A stretch of 64,000 nucleotides of DNA from Candidatus Pacearchaeota archaeon. GTDB taxonomy: Archaea > Nanobdellota > Nanobdellia > Pacearchaeales > GW2011-AR1. Location: assembly GCA_018303855.1 (NCBI GenBank), contig JAGVXI010000006.1, positions 41,181 to 105,180 on the forward strand, read 5' to 3'. The position numbers were made by a program, and so were the translations under genes. Below, piece by piece: positions 10,249 to 19,801 of the stretch; position 1 is the first letter of the stretch, and every line of letters begins with the position of its first letter. The notes beneath the pieces were generated by a model. The model did no database searches. It worked only from the letters and a program-made list of their open reading frames with translations, and was not told the DNA's origin.

Positions 10249-10578
10249 ATGATTGACTCAATAATAATAATAAGCATTATTTTCGGATTAGCAAGTATTT
10301 TAGCTGGAATTTGGGTAATTGGTAGATGTGAAGGAAAACTTAGGACCACGGCAATTATTTTGGTTACTGCTGCAATTGTTCTTACTATAAAAACAGCCAT
10401 AACAGGTGCTTATACCTTAACCGGTTCTGCAATTAATTTAACTATATTAAGGGAAATTGGTTATTCAAGAACCGTGGACATTTTTCTGTATTTCTTTATA
10501 ACATTGTTTATATTAATTGCATTAGTAATCATGAACAAAATGATTTCTGAGATTGCAAACCAATATGGGAAAAAATAG
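10249..10578 (+). CDS. Small multi-pass membrane protein
   Basis: 109-aa ORF with about three hydrophobic segments, 9 bp downstream of the preceding CDS. Confidence 0.65.
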   Translation: MIDSIIIISIIFGLASILAGIWVIGRCEGKLRTTAIILVTAAIVLTIKTAITGAYTLTGSAINLTILREIGYSRTVDIFLYFFITLFILIALVIMNKMISEIANQYGKK

Positions 10579-10588
10579 AAGTGCTATC

Positions 10589-11125
10589 TCATAAGTCCAG
10601 TTTAACCATTATCTCATTAACAACTTCTTCAGGGATTTTTTCTTCTGTATTAATAACAAAATCTGCCTTTTTTTCCTGCTCACGATAATCTATTCCATAA
10701 ACTGCTTTAAAGAGATTTATTTCAAGCTCTTCTTTTTCTTTAAGCTTTTTCCTTGCTTTTTCAATATTCCATGCCTCTCTTTTAGCTATTCTTTTTGCGC
10801 GAGTTTCAAAAGAAGCTGTAATCCATATGCACTTGTCAGCAATATCTTTCAAGAAATGAATTCCAAGTTTAGAGTCTATAACAATGCCTCCTTTTTTAGC
10901 CAATTCAACTTGCAGATTATCTAAATAATCATGAAAATTTTTATCTTTGGCTTCTTTGGTTTTTGTAAAGTTGATGTTTTTATCTGTTTCTCCTGCTCCT
11001 TCTCCTCTTTTTTTAAATTCTTTGCCTATTGAAAAATATTTTAGTGCGAGTTTATCAGCCAGCAATTTTCCGATAGTTGAACTTCCACAGCTCGTTAACC
11101 CAGAGATAACAAATGTTTTCATCAA
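10589..11125 (-). CDS. cmk: Cytidylate kinase-like protein
   Basis: P-loop variant SGLTSCGSSTIGKLLADKLALKYFSIGKEFK and overall archaeal CMP kinase layout. Confidence 0.75.
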   Translation of the reverse strand: MMKTFVISGLTSCGSSTIGKLLADKLALKYFSIGKEFKKRGEGAGETDKNINFTKTKEAKDKNFHDYLDNLQVELAKKGGIVIDSKLGIHFLKDIADKCIWITASFETRAKRIAKREAWNIEKARKKLKEKEELEINLFKAVYGIDYREQEKKADFVINTEEKIPEEVVNEIMVKLDL

Positions 11126-11139
11126 AAATAAAATTATAG

Positions 11140-13809
11140 TTACTTCTTAAACCTTTTTCTATTGACAATCCCCAATTTTGCAAGATGATATCTCCTTAAT
11201 TTCAAAATCCTTCTAATCATAAAAAATGCAAAGATAACAAACACTAAAATTATCACTCCAGTTATAAATGTATCCCTTGTGCCTACTTCACCGCCAAAGA
11301 TTGCAAGCCCAGTGGGAGTTAAAAAAATGTTTTCCTGGATAAATGTTGAATAAATTTCTGAGTTTAAATTAATCAGCAGATTAAAATCCCCTTTCAAATT
11401 AGAAGCAATAGGAAGAAGGGTTTCAAATTCAGCCAAAGAATTTGCTGAAATTGTTCTTTGCTCTATCATCTCTGCAACTTTTTCATCATCAGAATTATAT
11501 AATAAAAACTGCAATTCAACAGTTTGATCAGTTCCTGAGAGTTCTTCCAAAGAATAAACAATCCTAACCATATCTGCCCCTGCTCTTTTTACATCAATAA
11601 GTTTAAGCCCTATCTTTTGCTCAATAATCTCTGCATTAAAACTCACGCCATCACTTATTTCTTTGCATGTTAAAGCAACCCCCAATTCATATTCATCTGC
11701 ACGTGCATTATCAGGCACTTTTAAGTCAAATACAAAATTATATTCTTCCCCCGCAGATAAACTTTTGGTACCTGAAACAGAAAGCCAATCAGCATAAGAA
11801 CCAGTTGACTCTATTTTACAATCATTCAAAAAGACAGTTCCAGTATTTTTGGCACTTAGAGTAATTTTCTTTGAATCTCCTGGGTTAACAATTAAATCAT
11901 AAATTGATGCAAGAGTTAAAGAGATTGTTGCTTCTGGAGTCTGCTGGATTATTGTGGTGCTTCCTCCGCCCCCACCTCCTCCGCCGCCTCCACCAGAAGT
12001 TCCGCTAGAAGTTGAAACACTAAAACTTGAGCTTGCATTATCTTTAGAACCAAAAGTATTATTTGCATAAACATTAAACACAAAATCGGCGTCAATAGTA
12101 ACACCAAAATCTCCACTTATAGAGCCATTAGAGCAACTTATGCTTGTGTTTGCCACTTCAAGGTTTGTTCCTCTGTAAACATTATAAATACAACTCACAT
12201 TGTCACCAACCACCCCAACATTAATTGGAATTCCTGTCCTGCTTAATTTTGCTCCAGAAGGTTCGTTTATTGTTATAGCAACGCCAGTGGCATCTATATC
12301 AAAGCTCACATTATCACTTCCAAGCTTCCCATATGTATCATTTGTGTAAATTTTTAAATTGTGACTTCCTTGAGAAGTACTAAATGTTGTATTCACGCAA
12401 CCTGTTAAACTTATATTTAAGCCATTATCTAACCAATACCAGCATGCATCTAAATTACCATCGCTATCGCTTACAGTATATGTTAAATTCAAAGATTCAT
12501 TAGCTAAATATAAAGTATTTTGTGGTTCAATAAGTGTAATTGCCGGAGCAGAATTTAGCAATGCATATCCAATTGAAACATTATAAACTGAGGGGGTTAT
12601 AGAAGAGCTAGGAGTTGTAAAATCTACTTTATACTGGAAATATCTTCCCTGCAGGCTGAAACTGGCCTGATTAACGCCCTGCCAACCCCCATCGCTACAA
12701 TCTACCTGGGTGCAATTTTTAACCTGAAATGATAAATTCGTATAGTCTAAAACCGAGTTAAGTCCAAAAACATTTCCGTTGCCCCCATTAAAATTAGTGT
12801 CATTTACTTTTATAAATATTACTCCCCCATTAACAGACCTTAAAACATCTTCGCTTCCATCAACTACATAAATATTATTCTGCTCATCAATATAAGCGAC
12901 AAGTCCATCGTTGCTGTCTCCTGCTCCATTAATATCATCATTAACCAATGTCCAACTAACCCCATTATCAGTAGAGCTCCAGAAATCCTGCCTATCAATA
13001 ATATAAAGATTGTTATTTGAGTCCATAGCCATATCATCTGCATTATTTCCTATGCCTCCATTAAAATCATCTTTAACAAGATTCCATGTAACACCCTGAT
13101 CAAGAGAATTCCAAACATCAGATGCTCCATCTACTACAGAAATAGCACCAGAATTATTTATAACAAGTCCAAATACAACCCCATTCCCACCATTAAAATT
13201 AGAAATTAATTTTGAAAAAGTTACCCCCCCGTCAGTGGATCTCCAAACATCTTGGTCTCCTTCTATAATATAAATATAATTATTGCTATCAATTCCTAAA
13301 ACATCCCCGTTCTGTCCTTCTGCCCCATTATAATCATCATTAATCTTGACCCATGTTAAACCCCTGTCTAAAGATGTCCACAAATCCTGATTAAAAAGCA
13401 AAAATAATCGCGTTGAGTTTTTCTCAAGATCAGTGGCCCCATTTCCTTCTCCTCCATTATAATCATCTTTAACAAGATTCCAACTAATCCCAGAATCAGA
13501 AGATTTCCAAAAATCTGATTGAACATCCACTGCATAAAGGACCGGTAATGAGAGGGTTACGCCAAGGTAACTTAAATTATTCCAAACAGCATCAGTTCCA
13601 GCATCAAAAATCCTGCTTATATAAGTTCCAGTTAAATTGCTTCCAGAGAGAACAACCGCACTTCCATTGTAAGTCGTATTTGAATATGTTCCTAAATCAA
13701 AATTATCTTGATTTAAATCTGAGAACATCGCAGCATAAATTAATGCTATTAACAGAACTAAAACAAAACAAAATATAAGACTAACTAATACAAAATTCCC
13801 CTTTTTCAT
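11140..13809 (-). CDS. Surface protein with six Asp-box (BNR-like) repeats, poly-Gly linker and C-terminal TM
   Basis: Repeats SSDSGISW, SLDRGLTW, STDGGVTF, SLDQGVTW, STDNGVSW, SVNGGVIF; GGGGGGGGGGG linker; C-terminal TM with basic tail. Confidence 0.8.
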   Translation of the reverse strand: MKKGNFVLVSLIFCFVLVLLIALIYAAMFSDLNQDNFDLGTYSNTTYNGSAVVLSGSNLTGTYISRIFDAGTDAVWNNLSYLGVTLSLPVLYAVDVQSDFWKSSDSGISWNLVKDDYNGGEGNGATDLEKNSTRLFLLFNQDLWTSLDRGLTWVKINDDYNGAEGQNGDVLGIDSNNYIYIIEGDQDVWRSTDGGVTFSKLISNFNGGNGVVFGLVINNSGAISVVDGASDVWNSLDQGVTWNLVKDDFNGGIGNNADDMAMDSNNNLYIIDRQDFWSSTDNGVSWTLVNDDINGAGDSNDGLVAYIDEQNNIYVVDGSEDVLRSVNGGVIFIKVNDTNFNGGNGNVFGLNSVLDYTNLSFQVKNCTQVDCSDGGWQGVNQASFSLQGRYFQYKVDFTTPSSSITPSVYNVSIGYALLNSAPAITLIEPQNTLYLANESLNLTYTVSDSDGNLDACWYWLDNGLNISLTGCVNTTFSTSQGSHNLKIYTNDTYGKLGSDNVSFDIDATGVAITINEPSGAKLSRTGIPINVGVVGDNVSCIYNVYRGTNLEVANTSISCSNGSISGDFGVTIDADFVFNVYANNTFGSKDNASSSFSVSTSSGTSGGGGGGGGGGGSTTIIQQTPEATISLTLASIYDLIVNPGDSKKITLSAKNTGTVFLNDCKIESTGSYADWLSVSGTKSLSAGEEYNFVFDLKVPDNARADEYELGVALTCKEISDGVSFNAEIIEQKIGLKLIDVKRAGADMVRIVYSLEELSGTDQTVELQFLLYNSDDEKVAEMIEQRTISANSLAEFETLLPIASNLKGDFNLLINLNSEIYSTFIQENIFLTPTGLAIFGGEVGTRDTFITGVIILVFVIFAFFMIRRILKLRRYHLAKLGIVNRKRFKK

Positions 13810-13898
13810 ATCTCCCCTAATACAATCTCTTTTTTAAATATTATCACAAAACAAGGAATAAAAGAAATCTTTAAATAACTCTTTTAATTAAGTTAAAT

Positions 13899-14675
13899 AT
13901 GGCAAAAAAGAGCTATGCATTTATAATCCTCTTATCATTAACAATTATTTTGTTATCCTCTTCTGTTTTAGCCCAGACTAAGATAAGTGTTTCAACAATA
14001 AAAGAAACTTTTGATGCAGGTGAGCTAGTAACACTAAAGGTTTCTTTATTCGATACTAACAATGCCCCAATTAATACTGAAGTAAACATCGTATTAGAAG
14101 ACGCAGAAAAAAGAGTAAAAATAGAAAAAACAATCCAGTCAAATAAATTTGTTGATATCAGCCTTGGAGAAGGAGCTACACATGGTTATTGGGAAATAAC
14201 TGCTAACTACCAAGGACAAGAAGCAAAAACAATTTTTATTGTAGAAATTAAAGAATTAGCCAAATTTGAATTAAATAAAGATATTTTAAAAATAACAAAT
14301 ATTGGTAACACAAAATATACTAAAACTGTCCAGATTATCATTGGGGGCACAATTGGTATAAAAGAACCAAAGCTCAATATTGGGCAAAGTGTGGGATACC
14401 GGTTAATTGCGCCTGATGGAACATACAACATAAGAATAACAGACGGGAAAACAACTTTAGAAAAAGGAAATATCCAATTAACAGGAAAAACTATTGGCAT
14501 TCTTAATGAAAATATTGGCAAGGGTTCTGTATTAACAGGAGGCATCAAACCAGAAGATGAAACAACAGATGTAAGTGTCTTCCAAAATAAGTTTGTTTAT
14601 GCTTTTATACTTGTTATATTTGGGGCAATGATTTTGCTTGCAATTGAAAGAAGATACAGGAAAAGGGCGGAATAA
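13899..14675 (+). CDS. Exported protein with C-terminal TM
   Basis: Signal peptide, Ig-like beta regions, C-terminal TM FVYAFILVIFGAMILLAIERRYRKRAE. Confidence 0.75.
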   Translation: MAKKSYAFIILLSLTIILLSSSVLAQTKISVSTIKETFDAGELVTLKVSLFDTNNAPINTEVNIVLEDAEKRVKIEKTIQSNKFVDISLGEGATHGYWEITANYQGQEAKTIFIVEIKELAKFELNKDILKITNIGNTKYTKTVQIIIGGTIGIKEPKLNIGQSVGYRLIAPDGTYNIRITDGKTTLEKGNIQLTGKTIGILNENIGKGSVLTGGIKPEDETTDVSVFQNKFVYAFILVIFGAMILLAIERRYRKRAE

Positions 14676-14826
14676 TTTCTTGTTAAAAAAATTTCTATTA
14701 AGATAAAAGTTAATGATAAAACGCGATTATAAACAAGTTATTTATTAATTAGACCCAAAATTCAGTTAACACATTTTTTATTAATTAAAAATTATTTTTT
14801 AAGCACGAAATCTCGCATTAAAATAA

Positions 14827-15129
14827 CTAAATAGTCATGGGTTCCCTCAAACCTTTCCAAAAACTGCTCTTATATTCTATCTCTTCTTGAGTTAAAAGCC
14901 TTTCATAAGTTGTCCAACAATAATCACAATGGACTGTAACTGAACTGCCATATCCACGAGCAAGCTGAAGTTGAGAGGAAAAATAATCTCGCGGTTGTTT
15001 GTGTCCGTCTCTTGCACAATCTTTTCTTCTTTCCGGGATAACTTCTTTACACATATAATCAAGCCATTTAGCAGTTGAGCTTGTTTTGTTAGCAAGTTCA
15101 ACCCTTATTTGTTCTTGAAATATCCCCAT
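14827..15129 (-). CDS. Hypothetical small protein with possible zinc-binding Cys/His pairs
   Basis: 100-aa ORF, C-x-RDGH ... HCDYC. Confidence 0.5.
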   Translation of the reverse strand: MGIFQEQIRVELANKTSSTAKWLDYMCKEVIPERRKDCARDGHKQPRDYFSSQLQLARGYGSSVTVHCDYCWTTYERLLTQEEIEYKSSFWKGLREPMTI

Positions 15130-15283
15130 GAGTTTTACAACTGAATGAGATATTTAAAGATTGTTGTGAAGATGCAAGAAAAATATTGATTTGTTAATTT
15201 TAACTATTTTTATTTTAAATAGCTGACTTTTCCGTGATAAAAGCCAGCCTGCCATCTTGACTTTAAGATAACTATAAACAAAA

Positions 15284-15355
15284 GCGGAGGGTGGGACTCG
15301 AACCCACGAAAAACCGGGCTGCAGCCGATTGCAGTAGCCGCTGTGCCACCTCCGC
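15284..15355 (-). tRNA. tRNA-Cys (GCA)
   Basis: Folded by eye: acceptor GCGGAGG/CCTCCGC, anticodon stem ATCGG-CTGCAGC-CCGGT, T-arm GTGGG TTCGAGT CCCAC. Confidence 0.92.
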
Positions 15356-15379
15356 ATGCAAAAAGTAGGAAACCCGCAT

Positions 15380-15778
15380 TTAAAGGCTTTTTGTTAGCGC
15401 TTTAACTTTCTTTTCAATTTTATCAATAATCCTACTTATCTCTTGTTTATCCAAAGAAATAGCGTCTTTGATTTCCCATTTAATTATTTTTCCAGAAAAA
15501 TCATGAAAAAACTCTTTGGAAACATTGTCTGCAACAATAACAATCATCTCAAATTTATCAGCCAGCTGTCTTGTTAATTGCCTTGGAGTTCCTGCAACAT
15601 CATATCCTTTTTCTTTCATTAAAGAAACAACAACTGGTTCAACATAAGGTCTTGACTCATCTAAAATTAAACCAGCACTTTCTATTTGAATTTCTTTATT
15701 TTTATTCAGCTTGTTAAAAATTGCTTCAGCAACTTTGCTTCTGAACCTATTATGCCTGCAAACAAAAAGAATTTTCAT
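15380..15778 (-). CDS. Low-molecular-weight protein-tyrosine phosphatase / ArsC-like family
   Basis: N-terminal ILFVCRHNRFRS (CX5R-S P-loop). Confidence 0.8.
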   Translation of the reverse strand: MKILFVCRHNRFRSKVAEAIFNKLNKNKEIQIESAGLILDESRPYVEPVVVSLMKEKGYDVAGTPRQLTRQLADKFEMIVIVADNVSKEFFHDFSGKIIKWEIKDAISLDKQEISRIIDKIEKKVKALTKSL

Positions 15779-16329
15779 TTTATGAATTTTAAAATCTCTG
15801 GAATCTCATTAACTTCATTAAAATGTTCCAATCCTCTTTTTATAATTATTCTCGCGTCAAGTCTAGACTTAAATTTATTAACTTCATCTAAATGCACATA
15901 AGGATCATTATTTGAAAAAATCGTTAAAAAATTATTACAATGATCTAAAACTCTTTCGAAATCAATTTTTTCGTGAATCCAAGGATGTGCAATTTCTAAT
16001 TCTTCTTCACTTTGATTAATTAAATCAAACCACGGGGCAACAAAAACACATCCTGCAATTTTTTTATGCTTATGTAACTTCTCCAAAAACCTCATTATTG
16101 TTTGACAGCCAATACTGTGCCCTACAAAATATGTTTCTTCATCGACATCTTTTATATTTTTTTCAAAATATGAAACCCATTCTTCAATTTTTGGGTGATC
16201 TGTATTTGGCATATTAAATATCTCAACATGAAACCTTTTTTTAACCAATTCTTTTTTCAACCAATCAAACCAAGGTTCACTGGAAGAACTTCCCCCCCAA
16301 CCATGAATTATGCATACCTTTTTAACCAT
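15775..16329 (-). CDS. RBBP9/YdeN-type alpha/beta serine hydrolase
   Basis: IHGWGG...FVGHSIGC...FNEVNEI layout; overlaps the next gene by 4 bp. Confidence 0.8.
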   Translation of the reverse strand: MVKKVCIIHGWGGSSSSEPWFDWLKKELVKKRFHVEIFNMPNTDHPKIEEWVSYFEKNIKDVDEETYFVGHSIGCQTIMRFLEKLHKHKKIAGCVFVAPWFDLINQSEEELEIAHPWIHEKIDFERVLDHCNNFLTIFSNNDPYVHLDEVNKFKSRLDARIIIKRGLEHFNEVNEIPEILKFIK

Positions 16330-16344
16330 CTTACAAATCCCAAA

Positions 16345-16460
16345 TGCCCCCGACAGGATTTGAACCTGCGACCCCTAGCTTTCTTCCTTTTTCGTGTCTC
16401 GCGAAACCTATGCATAATGGCTAGAAGGCTAGTGCTCTATCCAGGCTGAGCTACAGGGGC
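16345..16460 (-). tRNA. tRNA-Arg (UCU) with ~40-nt intron after position 37
   Basis: Acceptor GCCCCTG/CGGGGGC, D-arm GCTC...GAGC, anticodon stem CTAGC/GCTAG interrupted after CTTCTA, T-arm GCAGG TTCAAAT CCTGT. Confidence 0.85.
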
Positions 16461-16553
16461 TCATAATAATAAATAAAAAAGTCTATTTAAAAGTGTTTGT
16501 CTTACTAAAACAACAAAATTTAAAAGGTTCATACACCCAATAAAAAAGGCAAA

Positions 16554-16826
16554 ATGAATAGGATTAATTTAGAAATCGAGATGATTACTGAACAAGAAAT
16601 CAAAGAAGCTGGTTCAAGACTAATTGAATCTATGGTACAAATCCACAAAAATTCTGGCGGACAAAATTTAGATAGCCTGAAAAAAGGAGGATCATATGCA
16701 AAAGAAGCAATTGACAAAGGGTATCATGACGGAGAAAGCGATACTCTTGATAACATAAATTATTTTAATTTACATATAATGCCTTTAATAACTAAAATTA
16801 AACCCTTAAAACATCTAAATCATTAA
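16554..16826 (+). CDS. Hypothetical protein
   Basis: 90-aa ORF; convergent 29-bp overlap with the RNase Z gene. Confidence 0.5.
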   Translation: MNRINLEIEMITEQEIKEAGSRLIESMVQIHKNSGGQNLDSLKKGGSYAKEAIDKGYHDGESDTLDNINYFNLHIMPLITKIKPLKHLNH

Positions 16827-17691
16827 CCAAATAACTTTGTTTAAACTCTTTTCTTGCTTCATCTAAGATGACTTTGGGGTTTTTGTCATATCTCTGGCTT
16901 AAATGAGTTAACACAAGCTTCTGGACTTTAGCTTTTTTTGCAATATCTGCACACTGTTTTGAAGTCATGTGTTTGTATTCTTTTGCTTTTTCTTTAAGTT
17001 CATGGCTAAAATCCGAGGCACAAACTAAAATATCAGCCCCTTTAGCAAAATTTGCAATACTGCTGTCAAAAGCAGTATCCAAAATCACAGAGATTTTTTT
17101 GGCTTGGGTGGTATACACTAAATTTTTAGCAAGATATTTTTTATTTTTGTATATTACATCTTTTCCCTGTTTCAGTCTGCCAATTAATGGACTATTTGGC
17201 AATTTAGCTCTCTCTAATTTTTTTTTGTCAATTCTAACCTGCCCTTTTTTAACAAAATTATATGCTAAAGTTGGGGGGCCATGAAACATGTTTTTAGCTT
17301 CAATAAAAAAATCCTGGGTTTCTAAAAACCTGCCAGAAACCTCTTGGACATTCAGATTAATCTTACCTGCAAAAACAAAGGTGTTTAATAATTGATGCAT
17401 AAACTTTTTGGTGCCTGTGGGTCCATAAATACACAAAGTTTTTTTATAGTTATTTAAAGCCAATGTCTGCAATAATCCCGGTATTCCAAGCACGTGATCT
17501 CCATGCCAGTGAGTAATCAACAATCTAGTAAGCTTCATTGTGCTTAGTTTTGCTTTTCTAAACTGCCTCTGGGTTCCTTCCCCACAATCAATTAGAATAT
17601 TTTCATTTGCATAACTAAGTAAAATCGCCGGATGATTTCTACTTGCAGTTGGAATGCTGCTGCTTGTCCCTAAAAATGTCAGTTTAATCAT
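16798..17691 (-). CDS. rnz: Ribonuclease Z
   Basis: LGTSSSIPTASRNHPAI, THWHGDHVLGIPGLLQT and C-terminal LVLTHLSQRY motifs. Confidence 0.95.
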   Translation of the reverse strand: MIKLTFLGTSSSIPTASRNHPAILLSYANENILIDCGEGTQRQFRKAKLSTMKLTRLLITHWHGDHVLGIPGLLQTLALNNYKKTLCIYGPTGTKKFMHQLLNTFVFAGKINLNVQEVSGRFLETQDFFIEAKNMFHGPPTLAYNFVKKGQVRIDKKKLERAKLPNSPLIGRLKQGKDVIYKNKKYLAKNLVYTTQAKKISVILDTAFDSSIANFAKGADILVCASDFSHELKEKAKEYKHMTSKQCADIAKKAKVQKLVLTHLSQRYDKNPKVILDEARKEFKQSYLVNDLDVLRV

Positions 17692-17810
17692 ATTTTAAAC
17701 AAGAGAAAATGATTTAAATAAGTTGTGAAATTAATCTCAAAAATTAACTGGGTGTTAATATCAAACTTCTAAGTAGGTGGATTACTAACTAATCCCCTAC
17801 TAAAGAAATC

Positions 17811-18062
17811 TTACTCTTTTTTCAAACTTGTTGATGCAGGAGATATAAATATAATTGTATCTCCACGTAAAAAAGTCAAGCCAATGTTTCTTTTCGCTTC
17901 TCCACTTTCCATCTCCTTAGTATTGTCTAATACAAGGTTGATGTGTATATCAAAAGCTAGCAGAGTGCCAACAAACTGCTTGTCTCCTTTCAAATGCACT
18001 AAGACTTCTTTGCCCTTTGAATTGTTTAACAAATCAAGAGGCCTTTCAATACCGTTAACCAT
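17811..18062 (-). CDS. Lsm/Sm-like RNA-binding protein
   Basis: Sm1/Sm2 motifs: VLVHLKGDKQFVGTLLAFDIHINLVLDNT...LRGDTIIFIS. Confidence 0.92.
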   Translation of the reverse strand: MVNGIERPLDLLNNSKGKEVLVHLKGDKQFVGTLLAFDIHINLVLDNTKEMESGEAKRNIGLTFLRGDTIIFISPASTSLKKE

Positions 18063-18283
18063 TATTAATTTTTGATGAATAGCTTTTTAAATGTTTTTGT
18101 TTGACAAATGAGGGTTATTTAGTCTTTTATCACTTGTTTGGTATAATATAAGATTAATAATCATACAATATCAGGTTGAACATATAATCAGTATAAGCCA
18201 CTCTGGTAGGATTTTTATCACAATTAACAATTTCTTCAAACAAAACAGAAACCTATTTAAACCAAATTTCTCAACATTAAAAT

Positions 18284-18646
18284 ATGAAAAAAGGAAGAAA
18301 GGTATCTGGTGGAAAATATATTCAGAGAAGGAAAAAGAAACTTTACGAGTCTGGAAAACAAAAAAAAGAAACCAAACTAGGCAAAGAAAAAAGAAAAACT
18401 AAAAAAGTGGCCGGAGGAAATAAAAAAAGTTATTTGCTTGCGTCGAAATTTGTTAATTTAATCACTAAAGAAGGAAAATCAAAAAAAGTTGAGATAAAGA
18501 AGGTTCTTGAAACTCCTTCAAATCATTTTTTAGCCAGACAAAACATAATTACAAAAGGGACAATAATCCAAACAGAAGTCGGGAAAGCCAGGATTACATC
18601 AAGGCCAACACAAGAAGGAGTTGTAAATGGGGTTTTGATTGAATGA
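18284..18646 (+). CDS. rps8e: 30S ribosomal protein S8e
   Basis: RKVSGGKYIQRRKKK...NPSNHFLARQNIITKGTIIQTEVGKARITSRPTQEGVVNGVLI-type signature. Confidence 0.95.
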   Translation: MKKGRKVSGGKYIQRRKKKLYESGKQKKETKLGKEKRKTKKVAGGNKKSYLLASKFVNLITKEGKSKKVEIKKVLETPSNHFLARQNIITKGTIIQTEVGKARITSRPTQEGVVNGVLIE

Positions 18647-18867
18647 TTATTGAAAAATCATAATTTTTAGTTATTTCAAATAATATGCTAAATCAAAACC
18701 TTTTGAATTATAGTAATTAACCTTGATTTGCATCTGCTACAATAATGCTTAATCATAACATTATTGTACCATTTAATTGATAATCTCCTTATCTTTATTT
18801 TGAAGTGATTAATTGACAAATCCTCAACAATAAAAACCTTTATAATGTGTAAAACCCTTTTTATTCT

Positions 18868-19164
18868 ATGGAATTAATAAAGAAATTTATTACTGTCACT
18901 GGAGTTTTAATTGCTGCTGGGGTAAGTCTTCCTTTGATTGGCTGTGAAACAATACAGAAACACCCAGACCTTGCAGGAACAATTGGCGGAGCAGGAGCAG
19001 GATATGTAATTGGTGGAAAAAAAGGAGCTGTTATTGGAGGCGCTGCTGGTTATGTAATTGGAGACAAAGTGCAAGACGAACAAAGGGATAAGGAATTAAG
19101 AGAACTTAGAGAAAGACAAGAACGCTTGGAAAGAGAGCAGCTTCCCAGAGATTTTAGATATTAA
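18868..19164 (+). CDS. Glycine-zipper lipoprotein-like protein
   Basis: Lipobox-like LIGC, then GGAGAGYVIGGKKGAVIGGAAGYVIGDKV. Confidence 0.75.
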   Translation: MELIKKFITVTGVLIAAGVSLPLIGCETIQKHPDLAGTIGGAGAGYVIGGKKGAVIGGAAGYVIGDKVQDEQRDKELRELRERQERLEREQLPRDFRY

Positions 19165-19273
19165 AAAAGCACAGGCAATAGCAATAATCTGAATTGAAAT
19201 GCTTCTTAAAAACAGGTTTATTCTTTAGATTGCACCAAATTTAAGCTCTTTAGAGGTTTAGGTGCAAAAATTC

Positions 19274-19438
19274 TTCTGTCACAAAAACCCCAATAGTTTA
19301 TGTGCAACGCCAAACCAAGCAGCTTTGCACTTAAACCCCATTCTGTCACAAAAAGGGTATATTGCTGTCACAAAAACTATCTAAATTAGGGAGAAGAGTG
19401 GATTAAAATAGAAAAAGAGGGAAATTCTGTCACAAAAA
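19274..19438 (+). repeat. Four direct copies of (TT)CTGTCACAAAAA
   Basis: 19274-19287, 19341-19354, 19365-19376, 19425-19438. Confidence 0.85.
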
Positions 19439-19517
19439 AGAATAGCATTAGTAAATAGCTATTAGAAGGAAATAGTTAAAAATTAGAAGTTCCTGTTAGT
19501 ATAACTTTTTAGTGGTA

Positions 19518-19679
19518 TTAGCCTTTAAATCTAATCAAGTTTAAATAATCTTTTATAATGATTAAAACTCCAATAAAAAAAATAACCAATCCAAGAATAT
19601 AAGAATTTTTAAAGAAAACAAAAACTCCCAGAATAAGCTCTAAAATTCCAACAACTAAATAAAATTTATCTTTTTTCAT
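19518..19679 (-). CDS. Small two-TM membrane protein (not in ORF track)
   Basis: Manual translation: MKKDKFYLVVGILELILGVFVFFKNSYILGLVIFFIGVLIIIKDYLNLIRFKG*. Confidence 0.55.
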   Translation of the reverse strand: MKKDKFYLVVGILELILGVFVFFKNSYILGLVIFFIGVLIIIKDYLNLIRFKG

Positions 19680-19801
19680 TTTTTTCTTCCATTCTATTTC
19701 TAATAATTTAAAGTATTTATTATTAACTGTGTCCTAAAAGTAAAGAGTTAAAAATTAGATTATTCTTAAATTATTGTTAAAGTTATTAGATTTATAGAAA
19801 A

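Noticed and set aside
15154-15357. 67-aa ORF over tRNA-Cys
   Set aside because: Overlaps the whole tRNA gene; translation of tRNA sequence (CNRLQPGFSWVRVPPS) is a classic artefact.
16195-16449. 84-aa ORF over tRNA-Arg and the hydrolase gene
   Set aside because: Antisense to a better gene and contains the tRNA artefact PRQDLNLRPLAF.
19274-19438. CRISPR array hypothesis for CTGTCACAAAAA repeats
   Set aside because: Repeats too short, irregular spacing, no cas genes in the window.
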